Assembly (NCBI GenBank): GCA_949715645.1
Contig: OX454525.1
Location: 64,640,844-64,704,843 of the forward strand
DNA length: 64,000 nucleotides
Direction: 5' to 3'
Source: Portevinia maculata
Taxonomy: Eukaryota; Arthropoda; Insecta; Diptera; Syrphidae
The translations under genes and the position numbers were made by a program. Below are positions 21,961-33,295 of the stretch, one piece after another. Below the pieces are notes generated by a model, which saw only the letters and a program-made list of their open reading frames with translations, searched no databases and was not told the DNA's origin. The stretch's first letter is position 1. Each line of letters begins with the position of its first letter.

Positions 21961-23699
21961 TCGTATATGTATTTGCAGCGCAGAAGGCCAGAAGATTAAA
22001 TTTAATTTTATAAAAATGATTCCTACCTACATGTTATGTAATACTTTTTGTAGTAATAAAATCTTAAAGAATGATGATATGTACCTAATAAATAATAACT
22101 TAAAATTATTTAAAAAAAATATTGGAAAAGTCTTTTAGTTTCTCAAATTTTTTTGAGAGTTTTCTTGGAAAAACTAAGTATGCAATAGTATTTTATTAGC
22201 AATAGTCTAACTAGGAAAAAAAATATTGAAAATCGTTATAGCAGTTTTTTTTAGACCGTTTTTTTTTTTAATTTTTGAAAAATATTTTGCAATTTTTTGA
22301 GTACATATTTTAATACAAGGAAATCTGTAGTTTTCATCTGGAAAAAAATCAGAAAAAATTCAAAATGCCCGTTTCCAGTATATTCAAAAAATCAAAAAAA
22401 AATTTTGAATTTGATCATAAAAGCCTTAGAAAATTTTAAATTCAATTGAAATCAGTTTTGTTGTTGGCGAGAAATTCTGATGTTAAGAAAAAATCGGTTC
22501 TATAGGAGGTACCGTTTTAAGATAAATCTCGCAAATCCATTCTTACCAAAAGATAGACTGTTTTATCTAAATCGTTAAGGCCATTTTTAGAAAAATTACG
22601 TTTTAACAAACCGTTATATGACATATACCATTGTTTTAGAGCTAAAATTCTATTTTCAACAACGCCTAGTGTGAGACTACTAAGTAAACACTATGAACCA
22701 AGTTTGCAAATCGGCCCATCCGCTTAGGCTGCAGATCTGCAAACAGACAGACGGACGAACAGAATTTTCCAACACATTTTGTTCTACTTCCCTATCATCG
22801 TACTGTCATGTTTAATTGTTATCTCAATTTTTTTTGCACCAATCCATAAAGTGCTTTTTAAAATAGTAGGTATAGTACCATAATCCCAATTAAAAATCGT
22901 GTTTGGTCGATTTTTGTATTAATTTTATTTATTACATATAACATCTAGCTACCATTCAGAAAGGTACACACTGATTGGTGTATGGACAAAATATAACCTA
23001 ACGCTACTCTATGAACGAAGCATAAAATATATCAATCGTTTCATCATTCTAGATCGAACCAACCAAAAGATTATTCGATACTCGAATAAAAGTCGAAAAT
23101 CTATCCGCAGCAAGATTTCACTTCTGCTTTTATCAGCAGTTTTTCGCAGTGGGATATTATATTTGTTCTTCTTAAATTTGCCGTAGGTTCCTTCCACTTT
23201 GCACACAAATTGAGAGAGGCACATACCTATGGTCGTCTTGCTTCGCCAGTCTGTCACTTCTCAAATTTAAAACAAAATACGCTGATAAGAACTGATAAAG
23301 AAAACGTCGAGAGTGTCCCTACTCATTATATGGATATACTCTGAGTGTGACTCCCTCTCAATCTCATTTACATTTCACCCTATCTTTCTCAATCCCATGG
23401 CCATGCGCCAAAAAAAAACAACACAAACTGCAAAAGGTGCATAAAAAAAGAAAGAAAAAGCACATTGCACAAAAGGTACAGGTAGAGAAACAGATTTGTG
23501 CCGCACACACACACAAATTTTCCTCCACTGAACGCTGGGAAAATCCAACGATCTACCTTCAATCGAACATTTTACTTTTTTGAATTGTATAAAAGTTATA
23601 GTTTAATGCTTATTGTTCAACTTCAGGATAACATACAAAGATGATTTCTATCTTAAAATCTTTGTACATAATTAAACTTTATATTAAATCCTATTTCAT
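21961..23699. other. AT-rich intergenic stretch with a CAGACAGACGGAC-type repeat tail
   Basis: Mostly poly-A/T-rich sequence. At 22680-22765 the text AAGTTTGCAAATCGGCCCAT...AACAGACAGACGGACGAAC resembles the 3' ends of dispersed insect repeats, but no element boundary can be drawn. Confidence 0.4.
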
Positions 23700-23719
23700 T
23701 TGGATGAGTCATTCCAAAG

Positions 23720-23945
23720 CTAGGAGCCAGAAAGTATTCGAGAGTTACAACTTTTCTTAGATATCAGCTTAGATCTCCGCTTCTGGAGAGCGGAGGAAGC
23801 ATTTTCCCGCGGTAAAAAGTAGCCTATGTCCATTTTCAGGCTCTAGACTATCTGTCATGTTTTATTTAAATCGGTTTAGTAGTTTTGGCGTTAAATCGAG
23901 ACAGACAGACAGAGTTACTTTCGCATTTATAATATTAATATGGAT
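23720..23945 (+). repeat. RTE-like LINE 3' end (or dependent SINE)
   Basis: The stretch ends in GTAGTTTTGGCGTTAAATCG, AGACAGACAGACAGAGTTAC and TTTCGCATTTATAATATTAA-TATGGAT. Upstream lies AAAAAGTAGCCTATGTCC. From memory, this order is the 3' UTR signature of RTE-type LINEs and their partners, abundant in Lepidoptera and other arthropods. No coding remains here. The assignment rests on recall, not on a search. Confidence 0.55.
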
Positions 23946-24061
23946 AAGAGAACAAATTGGAAAATTACCTAATGTCAAAATAAAAATACTGTACCTATGT
24001 ATTTTTTTTTTTGTTTTTTTTTTCAGCAATTTTCGTATTTTTTTGTGAATCTTGATAAGAT

Positions 24062-24115
24062 GCATTACCGAGTCTAAGAACTCTGGGATTTGGATTTCCT
24101 TTATATAAAAAAAAA
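24062..24115 (+). repeat. SINE tail fragment (LOA-type 3' end)
   Basis: ATTACCGAGTCTAAGAACTC and TGGGATTTGGATTTCCTTTA, followed by a run of A, match the 3' tail of the SINE at 56775-56985 (reverse strand) almost base for base. Only the tail is present, so this is a severely 5'-truncated copy. Confidence 0.65.
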
Positions 24116-25428
24116 AGAAAAAAAAACTGCCCCGGTTAATTTACAAAAAACCTCATTTCATTTTGATAACGGAAGCAAGTTGGTTCCGATATATGACAAA
24201 TCGCGACAGTGGGAATTTGAAAATCCCACAAATAGCGACGAAGTAATTGGGTTCCGAAATTCGATAATTGTGAGGTAGGCTCCGATATCCGATTGCTACC
24301 GCTACATTACTTTCGCTACATGGCTGCTGTTGCAAACGCCGAAAGAGGTTGAACTTCAAAAACTAAGCTGCTGCGGATGATTTTAATTGGAACTTCTCAC
24401 TTCACTTTATATAGGTTCCTAAAAAAACAGAGGGTATTATTCCTCCTGACTTGGAACGTATATTTCAAAGACTTGTTCCACTTATTCTGGATGGTATTTG
24501 TAATGGTATGATGGTATGTTTCGTTTAATTATCGAAAAATTCTCGACTGTTGATCATGATCTCAAGCTGGTTTGCAGGATTGAAAACTGTGTTTGAAATG
24601 AACATCTGTCTTACCAGAATTTATCTATTTAACTTAATCAAATAAAAGTATAAATATAACCATTTTTTCGTAGCTCTCCCTTCATTTAACTCATTTCACG
24701 AATGCACAATTTTATTACACGGTAGAAACATGAGTCCCAATATACTTCAAAGTCTCAATGGAATAGGTACCCATATATATTCCTAATGCAATAGAACCAT
24801 AGAAAGGAAATAATTTTTCGACGAGATAATGAAAAACTGCTTTGACTCAAAATGCTCAGTGGGCGGCTAAAAACAGACAAAACGAATTCAATTTGCAATT
24901 TTCCACATCACTCAGTTGTGCGTTGCATTTGCCTGCGGCGGAAGTGCCAAATGCTCACATTATACGCATGGTTTACCACCAAAACCACGGTATATCTCGA
25001 ACGAATGTATACGAAGCCTTATCCGACCTGCATCGCACTCTACCTCGGGACACGACAACAGGAAGCCACTCGTAGGAGAGCTGCATCCTTTAATTACATT
25101 TTTTTATACTTTCCTCCTTCCTTTTTTTTATCCATTGCGATATTACATTTATTTTGCCGTTTCGTTTCGATGATGATTTCATTTGCTGTACTACATATTT
25201 GTATCCACCATATTATGCATACGAGTATATGCATGTATGTAAAACAGCAAGGAGTACGACTTTTGATCCTTGAAAAGAGTCCTCCCAACTAGGGTGACCA
25301 GATCTATGTTGAAAAAAAAGAGGACAGCTACAAAAATCTCAAAATAAAAATCTAGAAACAATAAAATAATACAGCAAAACAAATAAGAAAATACATATTA
25401 TCTTATATGTATAAGAAAAAAATTAATA
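24116..25428. other. intergenic stretch; possible lone hAT-type end near 25290
   Basis: No gene seen. CTAGGGTGACCAGATC at 25290-25305 looks like a hAT terminal repeat, but no partner end was found. Overlapping frames at 24842-25292 match nothing. Confidence 0.4.
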
Positions 25429-25572
25429 GGCGCGTTCAATTTGCAAGGCAACACAATTCCCTACTAGTGTACCCTTTCTGATTGATCGAATAACTCACGT
25501 TATTAACTTTCGGCATGTGATAGAGGGTTAACTTGTAGGGAACTCGCAGTTGCCTTGCAAATTGAACGCGCC
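25429..25572. mobile_element. 144-bp MITE with 24-bp perfect TIRs
   Basis: The ends 25429-25452 (GGCGCGTTCAATTTGCAAGG + CAAC) and 25549-25572 are exact inverted repeats. Imperfect pairing continues inward (ATTCCCTAC versus GTAGGGAACT). It is too short to code and would depend on a transposase supplied elsewhere. No convincing TSD was found. Confidence 0.75.
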
Positions 25573-25860
25573 CAATGTTTGTATGTTCGGCTTCTCTTGG
25601 TTGGCGCATCGTTCATCGGAAACTTCCAGAATCCAAAAAAATGTAGAAGGCTAACACATGCAGTTGGGCAGGAGGTGAAACGAAATCTTCTGCTGTTCGG
25701 TTTACAACAAATATATTTCTTTGTTTGTCTTCAACGGGTTCGCGCATCGTTCATCCGATTGAGTTCAAACTTAGTACAGTTGCTGTTGGTACTTGCGTGA
25801 AGGTTTCACTATCAACGTACCATCAAATACAATAAGTGACGGGCGAGTAAGAGGAGAACT

Positions 25861-26281
25861 TTCAAACGAAATGAAATGAAATGAAAAAAAATCTAATATT
25901 TTGTAAGTCCAGTACAGACAAAAAAAATCTTATGAAATAATTAAAACCAGTGACGGGCGGCAACGGTCTGATTGAAAGGTCGTGCGTTCGAGTCAAAGCC
26001 AAGTTCATTCCTTTTTGTCGAATACATGACAAACTAGATCTCCCTAAGCAATTTAGATACCACCCGTGGAGAAAAACCTTACAATTGCACCCAAACACTT
26101 CTTTCCTATCTCCCTACTCTTTCTAATAGTAAGTAGCACCGAGAAGCATGCAATGAAATACGATATTGCCAGGTGCTGCTTGCTGTTAAAATCAAAAATG
26201 CTTGCGCTGTGTTCTTAGCACTATAAGGGTACTGTAACTTTACAGAAAACCCGATTTAGCGTAAGCAAATTATAAAAAAAA
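25861..26281 (+). repeat. SINE-like repeat, family 1 (first tandem copy)
   Basis: The head is GAAATGAAATGAAATGAAAA. The tRNA-like part is GTGACGGGCGGCAACGGTCT then GGTCGTGCGTTCGAGTC; GTTCGAGTC fits the RNA polymerase III B box GWTCRANNC. The body matches the antisense copy at 4205-4532, and the end is GTAAGCAAATTATAAAAAAA. The second tandem copy carries an identical version at 27659-28079. No open reading frame is meaningful here. Confidence 0.65.
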
Positions 26282-26699
26282 AAGTGAGCGACAGTGACAT
26301 TAATATTAATTAATATTAAATTTACTTTGTACAGTAGTTGTTGGAAATGGGTGGCATGCGAATTTTATTGTCTTCTATGCGTTCGCGCATCGGTCATTTG
26401 ATTGCGTGGATAATTTATACAGTAGCTGTTTTTGGCATTTGCACGAAAGTCTGACATAGTGCCATCAACTCAGAATGTACCATCGCATACAATAAGTGGC
26501 GCGAGTTGTACCTATACGCATAACGCATAACATCTTATTGCTACACATATTTATATTATATACAAACTAAGGCAGTTATCTCATACAAATATGTTATATC
26601 AGAGCACACTTGTGCACAAACGCTTGACTTTAAATTCAATTAACCACAGTATCATGTAGATACAATGTAACAAAAAATCGCTAATACAATGATGCAAAG

Positions 26700-26870
26700 A
26701 ATCAATAAAAAATAATAGCGCAGTCATTAAAATACCAAAGACTGCGTATCAGAATTTATTGCCTTCAGCATATGAATCCAATGCATAAACAAAGTAATAC
26801 TTCTTGCCTTCAGCATATGAATTAATTGCATAAACAAAGTATGCCTTCGGCACACGAAAATAAACACACA
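26700..26870. repeat. short direct repeats in the duplicated unit
   Basis: TTGCCTTCAGCATATGAAT followed by TGCATAAACAAAGTA occurs twice in a row (about 26759 and 26807), and a third partial TGCCTTCGGCACACGAA follows at 26842. The second tandem copy has the same array about 1798 bp further on. Confidence 0.7.
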
Positions 26871-26904
26871 TTAAATATCTTGCATCATCCCCAGTCAATC
26901 ACAT

Positions 26905-27050
26905 AACATGTAATCCCTATAAAAAGAGATCAGTCGAGCTGATTTCTTTAGTCTTAAGAATATTGTCACCAGTTATAGCTGAAGATTTCCCCCGACCAAC
27001 GGTAAGGGATCTAAAGCTGCTTAAGCTCAAAAATAAAGGTTTTAAAAAAC
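26905..27050 (+). promoter_or_regulatory. LTR-like promoter and poly(A) block
   Basis: A TATA box (TATAAAAA, 26919-26926) is followed about 30 bases later by TTAGTC, a plausible initiator. AATAAA (27031-27036) lies about 80 bases downstream. This spacing is what the U3-R part of a retrovirus-like LTR shows. I could not find matching TG...CA ends with a TSD, so a solo LTR is only a possibility. The second tandem copy repeats it at about 28703-28848. Confidence 0.35.
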
Positions 27051-27658
27051 ATAAAATTGTTCTTTTTTTTATGCAAAATAAATTCCTTTAATAAAAATAA
27101 TATATATAACATATTAATCTAATTACATTAACGCACTCAATAAAAATTTCATATTAAAATAAGTATTAATATATTATATGAAATAATACTTGTTGCTCTG
27201 AGAGCATGTAACATCACTCTTTTTACATAAAGAAAACCAGTATTTTAAAGCTTTACTGTCTCTCCTAATTACCTAAGCGAGAGTATCAGCATACGAGAAA
27301 TATGTTAGTTCTTTTTTGGCTGTTATCGCATACGTTCGTAGAAAATGAAGAATATTTTGTAACGAAATACTGATCGTACTATAAAAATCGAAGACTTTAA
27401 TCAATATCTGTGATGAAAGCATATTGGTGATTGTGCAAGTGAAGAAGGCTAACACATGCAGTTGGGCAGGAGGTGAAACGAAATCTTCTGCTGTTCGGTT
27501 TACAACAAATATATTTCTTTGTTTGTCTTCAACGGGTTCGCGCATCGTTCATCCGATTGAGTTCAAACTTAGTACAGTTGCTGTTGGTACTTGCGTGAAG
27601 GTTTCACTATCAACGTACCATCAAATACAATAAGTGACGGGCGAGTAAGAGGAGAACT

Positions 27659-28079
27659 TTCAAACGAAATGAAATGAAATGAAAAAAAATCTAATATTTT
27701 GTAAGTCCAGTACAGACAAAAAAAATCTTATGAAATAATTAAAACCAGTGACGGGCGGCAACGGTCTGATTGAAAGGTCGTGCGTTCGAGTCAAAGCCAA
27801 GTTCATTCCTTTTTGTCGAATACATGACAAACTAGATCTCCCTAAGCAATTTAGATACCACCCGTGGAGAAAAACCTTACAATTGCACCCAAACACTTCT
27901 TTCCTATCTCCCTACTCTTTCTAATAGTAAGTAGCACCGAGAAGCATGCAATGAAATACGATATTGCCAGGTGCTGCTTGCTGTTAAAATCAAAAATGCT
28001 TGCGCTGTGTTCTTAGCACTATAAGGGTACTGTAACTTTACAGAAAACCCGATTTAGCGTAAGCAAATTATAAAAAAAA
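27659..28079 (+). repeat. SINE-like repeat, family 1 (second tandem copy)
   Basis: No difference from 25861-26281 was seen by eye. It arose by the tandem duplication, not by a second retroposition. Confidence 0.65.
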
Positions 28080-29243
28080 AAGTGAGCGACAGTGACATTA
28101 ATATTAATTAATATTAAATTTACTTTTTACAGTAGTTGTTGGAAATGGGTGGCATGCGAATTTTATTGTCTTCTATGCGTTCGCGCATCGGTCATTTGAT
28201 TGCGTGGATAATTTATACAGTAGCTGTTTTTGGCATTTGCACGAAAGTCTGACATAGTGCCATCAACTCAGAATGTACCATCGCATACAATAAGTGGCGC
28301 GAGTTGTACCTATACGCATAACGCATAACATCTTATTGCTACACATATTTATATTATATACAAACTAAGGCAGTTATCTCATACAAATATGTTATATCAG
28401 AGCACACTTGTGCACAAACGCTTGACTTTAAATTCAATTAACCACAGTATCATGTAGATACAATGTAACAAAAAATCGCTAATACAATGATGCAAAGAAT
28501 CAATAAAAAATAATAGCGCAGTCATTAAAATACCAAAGACTGCGTATCAGAATTTATTGCCTTCAGCATATGAATCCAATGCATAAACAAAGTAATACTT
28601 CTTGCCTTCAGCATATGAATTAATTGCATAAACAAAGTATGCCTTCGGCACACGAAAATAAACACACATTAAATATCTTGCATCATCCCCAGTCAATCAC
28701 ATAACATGTAATCCCTATAAAAAGAGATCAGTCGAGCTGATTTCTTTAGTCTTAAGAATATTGTCACCAGTTATAGCTGAAGATTTCCCCCGACCAACGG
28801 TAAGGGATCTAAAGCTGCTTAAGCTCAAAAATAAAGGTTTTAAAAAACATAAAATTGTTCTTTTTTTTATGCAAAATAAATTCCTTTAATAAAAATAATA
28901 TATATAACATATTAATCTAATTACATTAACGCACTCAATAAAAATTTCATATTAAAATAAGTATTAATATATTATATGAAATAATACTTGTTGCTCTGAG
29001 AGCATGTAACATCACTCTTTTTACATAAAGAAAACCAGTATTTTAAAGCTTTACTGTCTCTCCTAATTACCTAAGCGAGAGTATCAGCATACGAGAAATA
29101 TGTTAGTTCTTTTTTGGCTGTTATCGCATACGTTCGTAGAAAATGAAGAATATTTTGTAACAAAATACTGATCGTACTATAAAAATCGAAGACTTTAATC
29201 AATATCTGTGATGAAAGCATATTGGTGATTGTGCAAGTGAAGA

Positions 29244-29596
29244 TTGCATCAACGATTTTGAAAAAAAAAGAACTTTGACTTAATTGTGCGTGAACCTCGC
29301 ATCAAACGAATATTGGTGTTCGTGAAGACACACGGGCACACCTCAGCTGTGAAGAATTTTTATTCATTTTCCCAGAAGAATCCTTCTGCAATTTGATAAC
29401 CAAAAACCAAACCAACAAATAGATCCTGCATGGAATGTTCCAGCAGTACATGCAAGTCGAGAAATTAAACACTATTACTAGAATCTCACTCCTTGAATCC
29501 CTTCCCCCTTCCCTATAATTTTTGTGAGTGGATATATCGAATACACTCAAAGATTTTCAAAACGAAAACCGTACCTATATAAGCCGTACACATACT
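29244..29596. other. unassigned stretch
   Basis: No supported gene or repeat; a minus-strand frame (29302-29550) looks incidental. Confidence 0.4.
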
Positions 29597-29890
29597 GTAT
29601 ACCTAGCGATAGTGAAGAGGAGCTGCATACCGCAATGCCGAATATGGAAGGAAACAGTAGTTTTTCTAATGCATAAGTGGCAGTAACGGACCTTCTGGTG
29701 TGACACTGAGTGATATTTCTACGAATAATTACCTAGGAGCTACTGGTTCCGATGCAAACGGAGCAATAGGTACTAGTAGCAACTTAGCTTCTAATTTAAA
29801 TATTTTGCTGAGTAGTAATTTAAGTAACGGCACTCATAGCAATGTAAATAGCGACGTAAAATCAGGAACTTTAAATATTATCTTAATGTC
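29597..29890 (+). pseudogene. Ser/Asn-rich exon-like remnant, unknown gene
   Basis: Two adjoining frames read like low-complexity host protein, not TE protein. 29602-29671 gives PSDSEEELHTAMPNMEGN then SSFSNA and a stop. Shifting by two bases, 29674 onward gives SGSNGPSGVTLSDISTNNYL, then a Gly/Ser/Asn/Leu-rich run (NLASNLNILLSSNLSNGTHS) to about 29870. The continuity of style across the shift suggests a once-continuous exon, such as the disordered part of a regulatory protein. I do not recognise the gene. It could be a pseudogene, a captured fragment, or chance in AT-rich DNA. Confidence 0.3.
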
Positions 29891-30027
29891 ATATCGTACG
29901 TTTTATCAACCGCGTCGAAATTTGAAAAGTCCCAAACTTGATAGAGCATAGCAAAACATCGCTTTTGACCTGTTGACCTAGCATTATTTTTTTTTAATAA
30001 TAAACACGCACTAAAGGGGTTGGGACC

Positions 30028-31385
30028 CTTATAATTACGGTGACCATCTGTTTGAATTCCAAATAATGAACAAAAACAAAAAAAAAATTAAACCCAGTTC
30101 TTAATTATTTTTTTTTTAAAATAACTCAATAAAAAAAACACAAGGATTCAGTCTTTGCTTTAGTTAATTAAAATTAATATTCCTGAAGGAACTCTTGATT
30201 TGTACCTATGCTAGGCAAAAAAAAAATAAATAAAAAAAATTCAGTCTTTAATTTAACTAATTGTTGTAAAATAAACGCTTAAAAACTAAATAAGTATCCT
30301 GATTATTTAAAATAAGGACCTAATGCAGGTAACATTTATTTGTTTACCTATTTGAATACTTTTCTGAAGTATAAATTTGTTTAATTAAATCTGGTTTTTG
30401 TTTTAAATGTTCTCTGAACTCTAAACAGGTCATTTGATAGTTAAATTTAGTAATTAACATTGATTTCATAGTTTCGACTTTCATTTGGTTTTTTTCATTT
30501 GTCCAAACATTATTTAAGACTGAGAAAACTCTTTTTGTTTGAGCATTCGACCCCATAAGACACAAGCCACATTCTACAATTTTTAAAATTTTCTTGAAAT
30601 GTATGTCTTTTTCTATAAAATGTTTAAAAATGTCTATCCATCTATCTCCTGCAGTCTTCTGACTATCTTCCCATGTTACAATTTTCTATAAAGAAATATA
30701 ATGTCTAACACACGAAAATTCGTCAAAAGCTTTAAACTCATCAAGATTAAAATCGCTTCTCTTTTTCATAATATACATTAAACTTGCCTCAACCTGGTTC
30801 CAGGACGGAACTGCATGTAGAAGTACCCATTCTAAAATCTAAATTCCAACAAATGCACCGTCCCACTGATTTAAATAGTCTACACAACTAGTGTAAAAGT
30901 CATTTGCGTGTGTTTTTATATTATTTAAAACTGTAGGATCTTCTTGCTCTAAATCTTTTATCATTTTTTTAATTATTATTGGCAAAAAGCATTCATCTTT
31001 TCTTTGCTTTATTTTTGATTTAAGCTCTTTAATGACCAGGGATACGTCCATCATGCATATTTCCTGGGACTCAATCCGTCAAATGCTATTATGAAAAAGA
31101 TAAGCCTGACAATTTGCAAAAAAAAGCAGGGTTCAGAGAAAGGATTGTTAAAAAAATCTCTTAATACGAGTATAGTTGGGTCATTTTGTTTAAAGAATTA
31201 TGGTTTGGTTAGTTTTTCGTTTTTGTTTCAACAAAATTGAATAAAATACTGAACAAATAATGAAAAGCTTTTGAAATAATGAACATTTTTATGTTTTTGA
31301 ATACAAAATAATTCATAATGAACTTCTACTTCAAATAATGAACAGTTCATTATAATAATGAACGGAAGGTCACCGTACTTATAAT
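30028..31385 (-). mobile_element. hAT element with 8-bp TSD
   Basis: CTTATAAT flanks both sides (30028-30035, 31378-31385). The element, 30036-31377 (1342 bp), has ends TACGGTGACCATCTGTT and, in reverse, TACGGTGACCTTCCGTT. An 8-bp TSD with these ends and the encoded protein define the hAT superfamily. A near-palindrome, GTTCATTATAATAATGAAC, lies just inside the right end (about 31343-31363). It is internally deleted, since full hAT elements with this protein are larger. Confidence 0.88.
30344..31054 (-). pseudogene. hAT transposase C-terminal half
   Basis: The minus strand reads VIKELKSKIKQRKDECFLP and TVLNNIKTHANDFYTSCVDY (31054 to 30850). After a stop at 30839 it continues as ILEWVLLHAVPSWNQVEASL, FKAFDEFSCVRHYISL and another stop, then KTAGDRWIDIFKHFIEKDIH, GLCLMGSNAQTKRVFSVLNN and VETMKSMLITKFNYQMTC (30565 to 30420). 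SNAQTKRVFSVLNN is the hAT dimerisation signature (normally SNA-ERVFS). The N-terminal zinc finger and the first catalytic blocks are absent. At least two stops make it inactive. Confidence 0.75.
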
Positions 31386-31389
31386 GTAT

Positions 31390-32490
31390 TAGCTACACAG
31401 CGCGGGCGTTAAGGAAATTAGGGTGAGAAGAAAAGGAGAAATGCCGATGCACGTTGGTTTTGAATGTCTGTAGGTTATAATGTGGAGGAAAAACAATGCG
31501 TGGAAGAGTGTTCCACATTCGTGTTGTACGGCTGAGGAAAGATTCTTTGAACTTCACTGTACGCCCGAACACAGGCATATGGGTGAACTGATGAGCATTC
31601 CTTGCATGACGTCTATTGCGGTTGAAATGTTCAAGAGAGCTTGATGCCAAACTCTGTCAAATGCTTTTGAAGTGATTGGTTCCACTTTTCGGTTAGATAT
31701 GTCATCAAATCACCAGTGGAGCTGTTGCTGCGAAAACCATACTGCCGGTCATTAAGAAGTTTTCGCGATTCAAGATATTTCATTAGCTGGCGGTTTATCA
31801 GCGTTTCCATGACCTTAGAAAGTAGGGACGTAAGTGCAATTGGTCGGTAGGAGGAGGGAGAAGAAGATTCGCCTTTTTTGGTACAGGCTGGACAAATGCT
31901 GTTTCCCGGGAAGAGTCCTAGAATAGGACAGATGGAAAAGCTTACGCAATGGTTTTGCCAGCGAGGAAGAACACCTCTTCAGAACGTTAGGGAGAATACC
32001 ATCTGGACCAGCGGATTTGTGAACGTCAAGAAATTGAAGTACTCTAGCCACTGTAAGAGTGCGGAAATGGATTGGTTAAATGGAATATTCTACGCGCTCG
32101 AGTACAGGGGGAGACAAAGCACAATCTGGGAGCGTTGAGCTGACTGCAAAGTGAGCAGCAAGCAGGTTGGCCATATCTATAGAGCTGACAGCTGGAATGT
32201 AATTGTAAATGAGTGTAGGGATAGATGATGAGGCCGAAATCTTGATGTTTTAAACAAATGATAAAAAGTTGGTACTACCAGTGGGACTTTGTAGTATTTT
32301 TTGCCTCAACTTTTGGTCATAGGAGAATTTGACACGATTAATTTGGGCATTGCAGTCATTTCTGGTTCGTTTGAACTTTTTACGGATTTCCTCAGATGGT
32401 TTGGCTTTGAATAGTTTAAATTCCGCTGAAAGTTTTACCTCCCCTTTGCCGACGAAATCCATCCAGGTGTTATAAGTTTGCTGCGAAATA
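31390..32490 (-). pseudogene. Jockey-like LINE relic with internal deletion
   Basis: Minus strand, 5' to 3': the pre-RT linker EEIRKKFKRTRNDCNAQINR and YDQKLRQKILQSPTGST (32400 to 32270); RT blocks VLQFLDVHKSAGPDGILPNV (32040 to 31980), SYRPIALTSLLSKVMETLIN (31850 to 31800), DRQYGFRSNSSTGDL and KAFDRVWHQAL (about 31650, first catalytic Asp). The sequence then leaps to a C-terminal piece, NRNRRHARNAHQFTHMPVFG and FKESFLSRTTRMWNTLPRIV (31620 to 31490). The YADD and thumb regions are deleted. Several frameshifts. The motifs are those of Jockey/CR1-like insect LINEs. Confidence 0.8.
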
Positions 32491-33295
32491 TATTGTAATC
32501 GTGTTGAAACTAAGTGTGAGGTATGATTTTACGAATACAGAAGTTCAAAAAAGTGTGTCAGAAATTTATGTCTGTCCGTCTGGCCATCTGTCGCCGAGGT
32601 TCCAGCCATAATGGGTGGACGGATTAACTTCTAACTTCGTATTTGGGGTTTGGTAGCTTATATCTCGCAGACATTTTATATTTTTGTTTTATTCTATCAT
32701 TTTAAATAACGGTACCATCCATACATATGGTTTTTTCAAAATCGATATTCTCAAAAATGGTGCCTACTTACGATTTTGGTCATTTTTGAAATATTAAGTG
32801 ATTAAGGACAGCGTTAGTTTGTGTCTTATACTACTATTTGAAACGAATTCGTTTATAACAATATTTTAATATAACTTTATATTTTTGAATTTTTAAAAAA
32901 ATTCTCAAAAACGGCTCAAACGATTTTTATTAATTTTAATACTTGGGCTGTGTATCAGAAGATGGCTTACTCAGTATTTTTCCAGAAGACTCGATGAACA
33001 GTACTTTAGGAAATCAACACTATCTATAAACGGGCGACATAATGTCAAGGCAATTCGATAAATAACTAGATACAAATATGTTGAAGAAATCAGTTTACTC
33101 AGATTTTAGAAATATTCTTTATAACTACATATTTTATAATTTTATTTTATAACAGTTGCTAAAATTTTGAAACACATTCGTTCCCTTAAAAACGTCTTTA
33201 AAGATTTTGTTAATTTTTTAAGTAATTGTAAGATCAAGCCATACTCAGATTTTCGCAAAAGACTCGAATAACGGCACATAAGAAAAATTCATATA
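32491..33295. other. AT-rich intergenic stretch
   Basis: No gene seen. 32560-32660 (TCTGTCCGTCTGGCCATCTG, GGGTGGACGGATTAACTTC) resembles dispersed-repeat tails, but no boundaries were found. Confidence 0.4.

Larger units (their letters stand above)
25645..29243. repeat. tandem segmental duplication, unit 1798 bp
   Basis: 25645-27442 is repeated as 27443-29240 at a fixed offset of 1798. By eye I found only two differences: G26329 versus T28127, and G27364 versus A29162. Left edge, junction and right edge share AGA (25645-25647, 27443-27445, 29241-29243), a microhomology. Each unit contains one family-1 SINE-like repeat and an LTR-like promoter/poly(A) block. It is either a very recent duplication or an assembly artefact. 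Confidence 0.92.
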
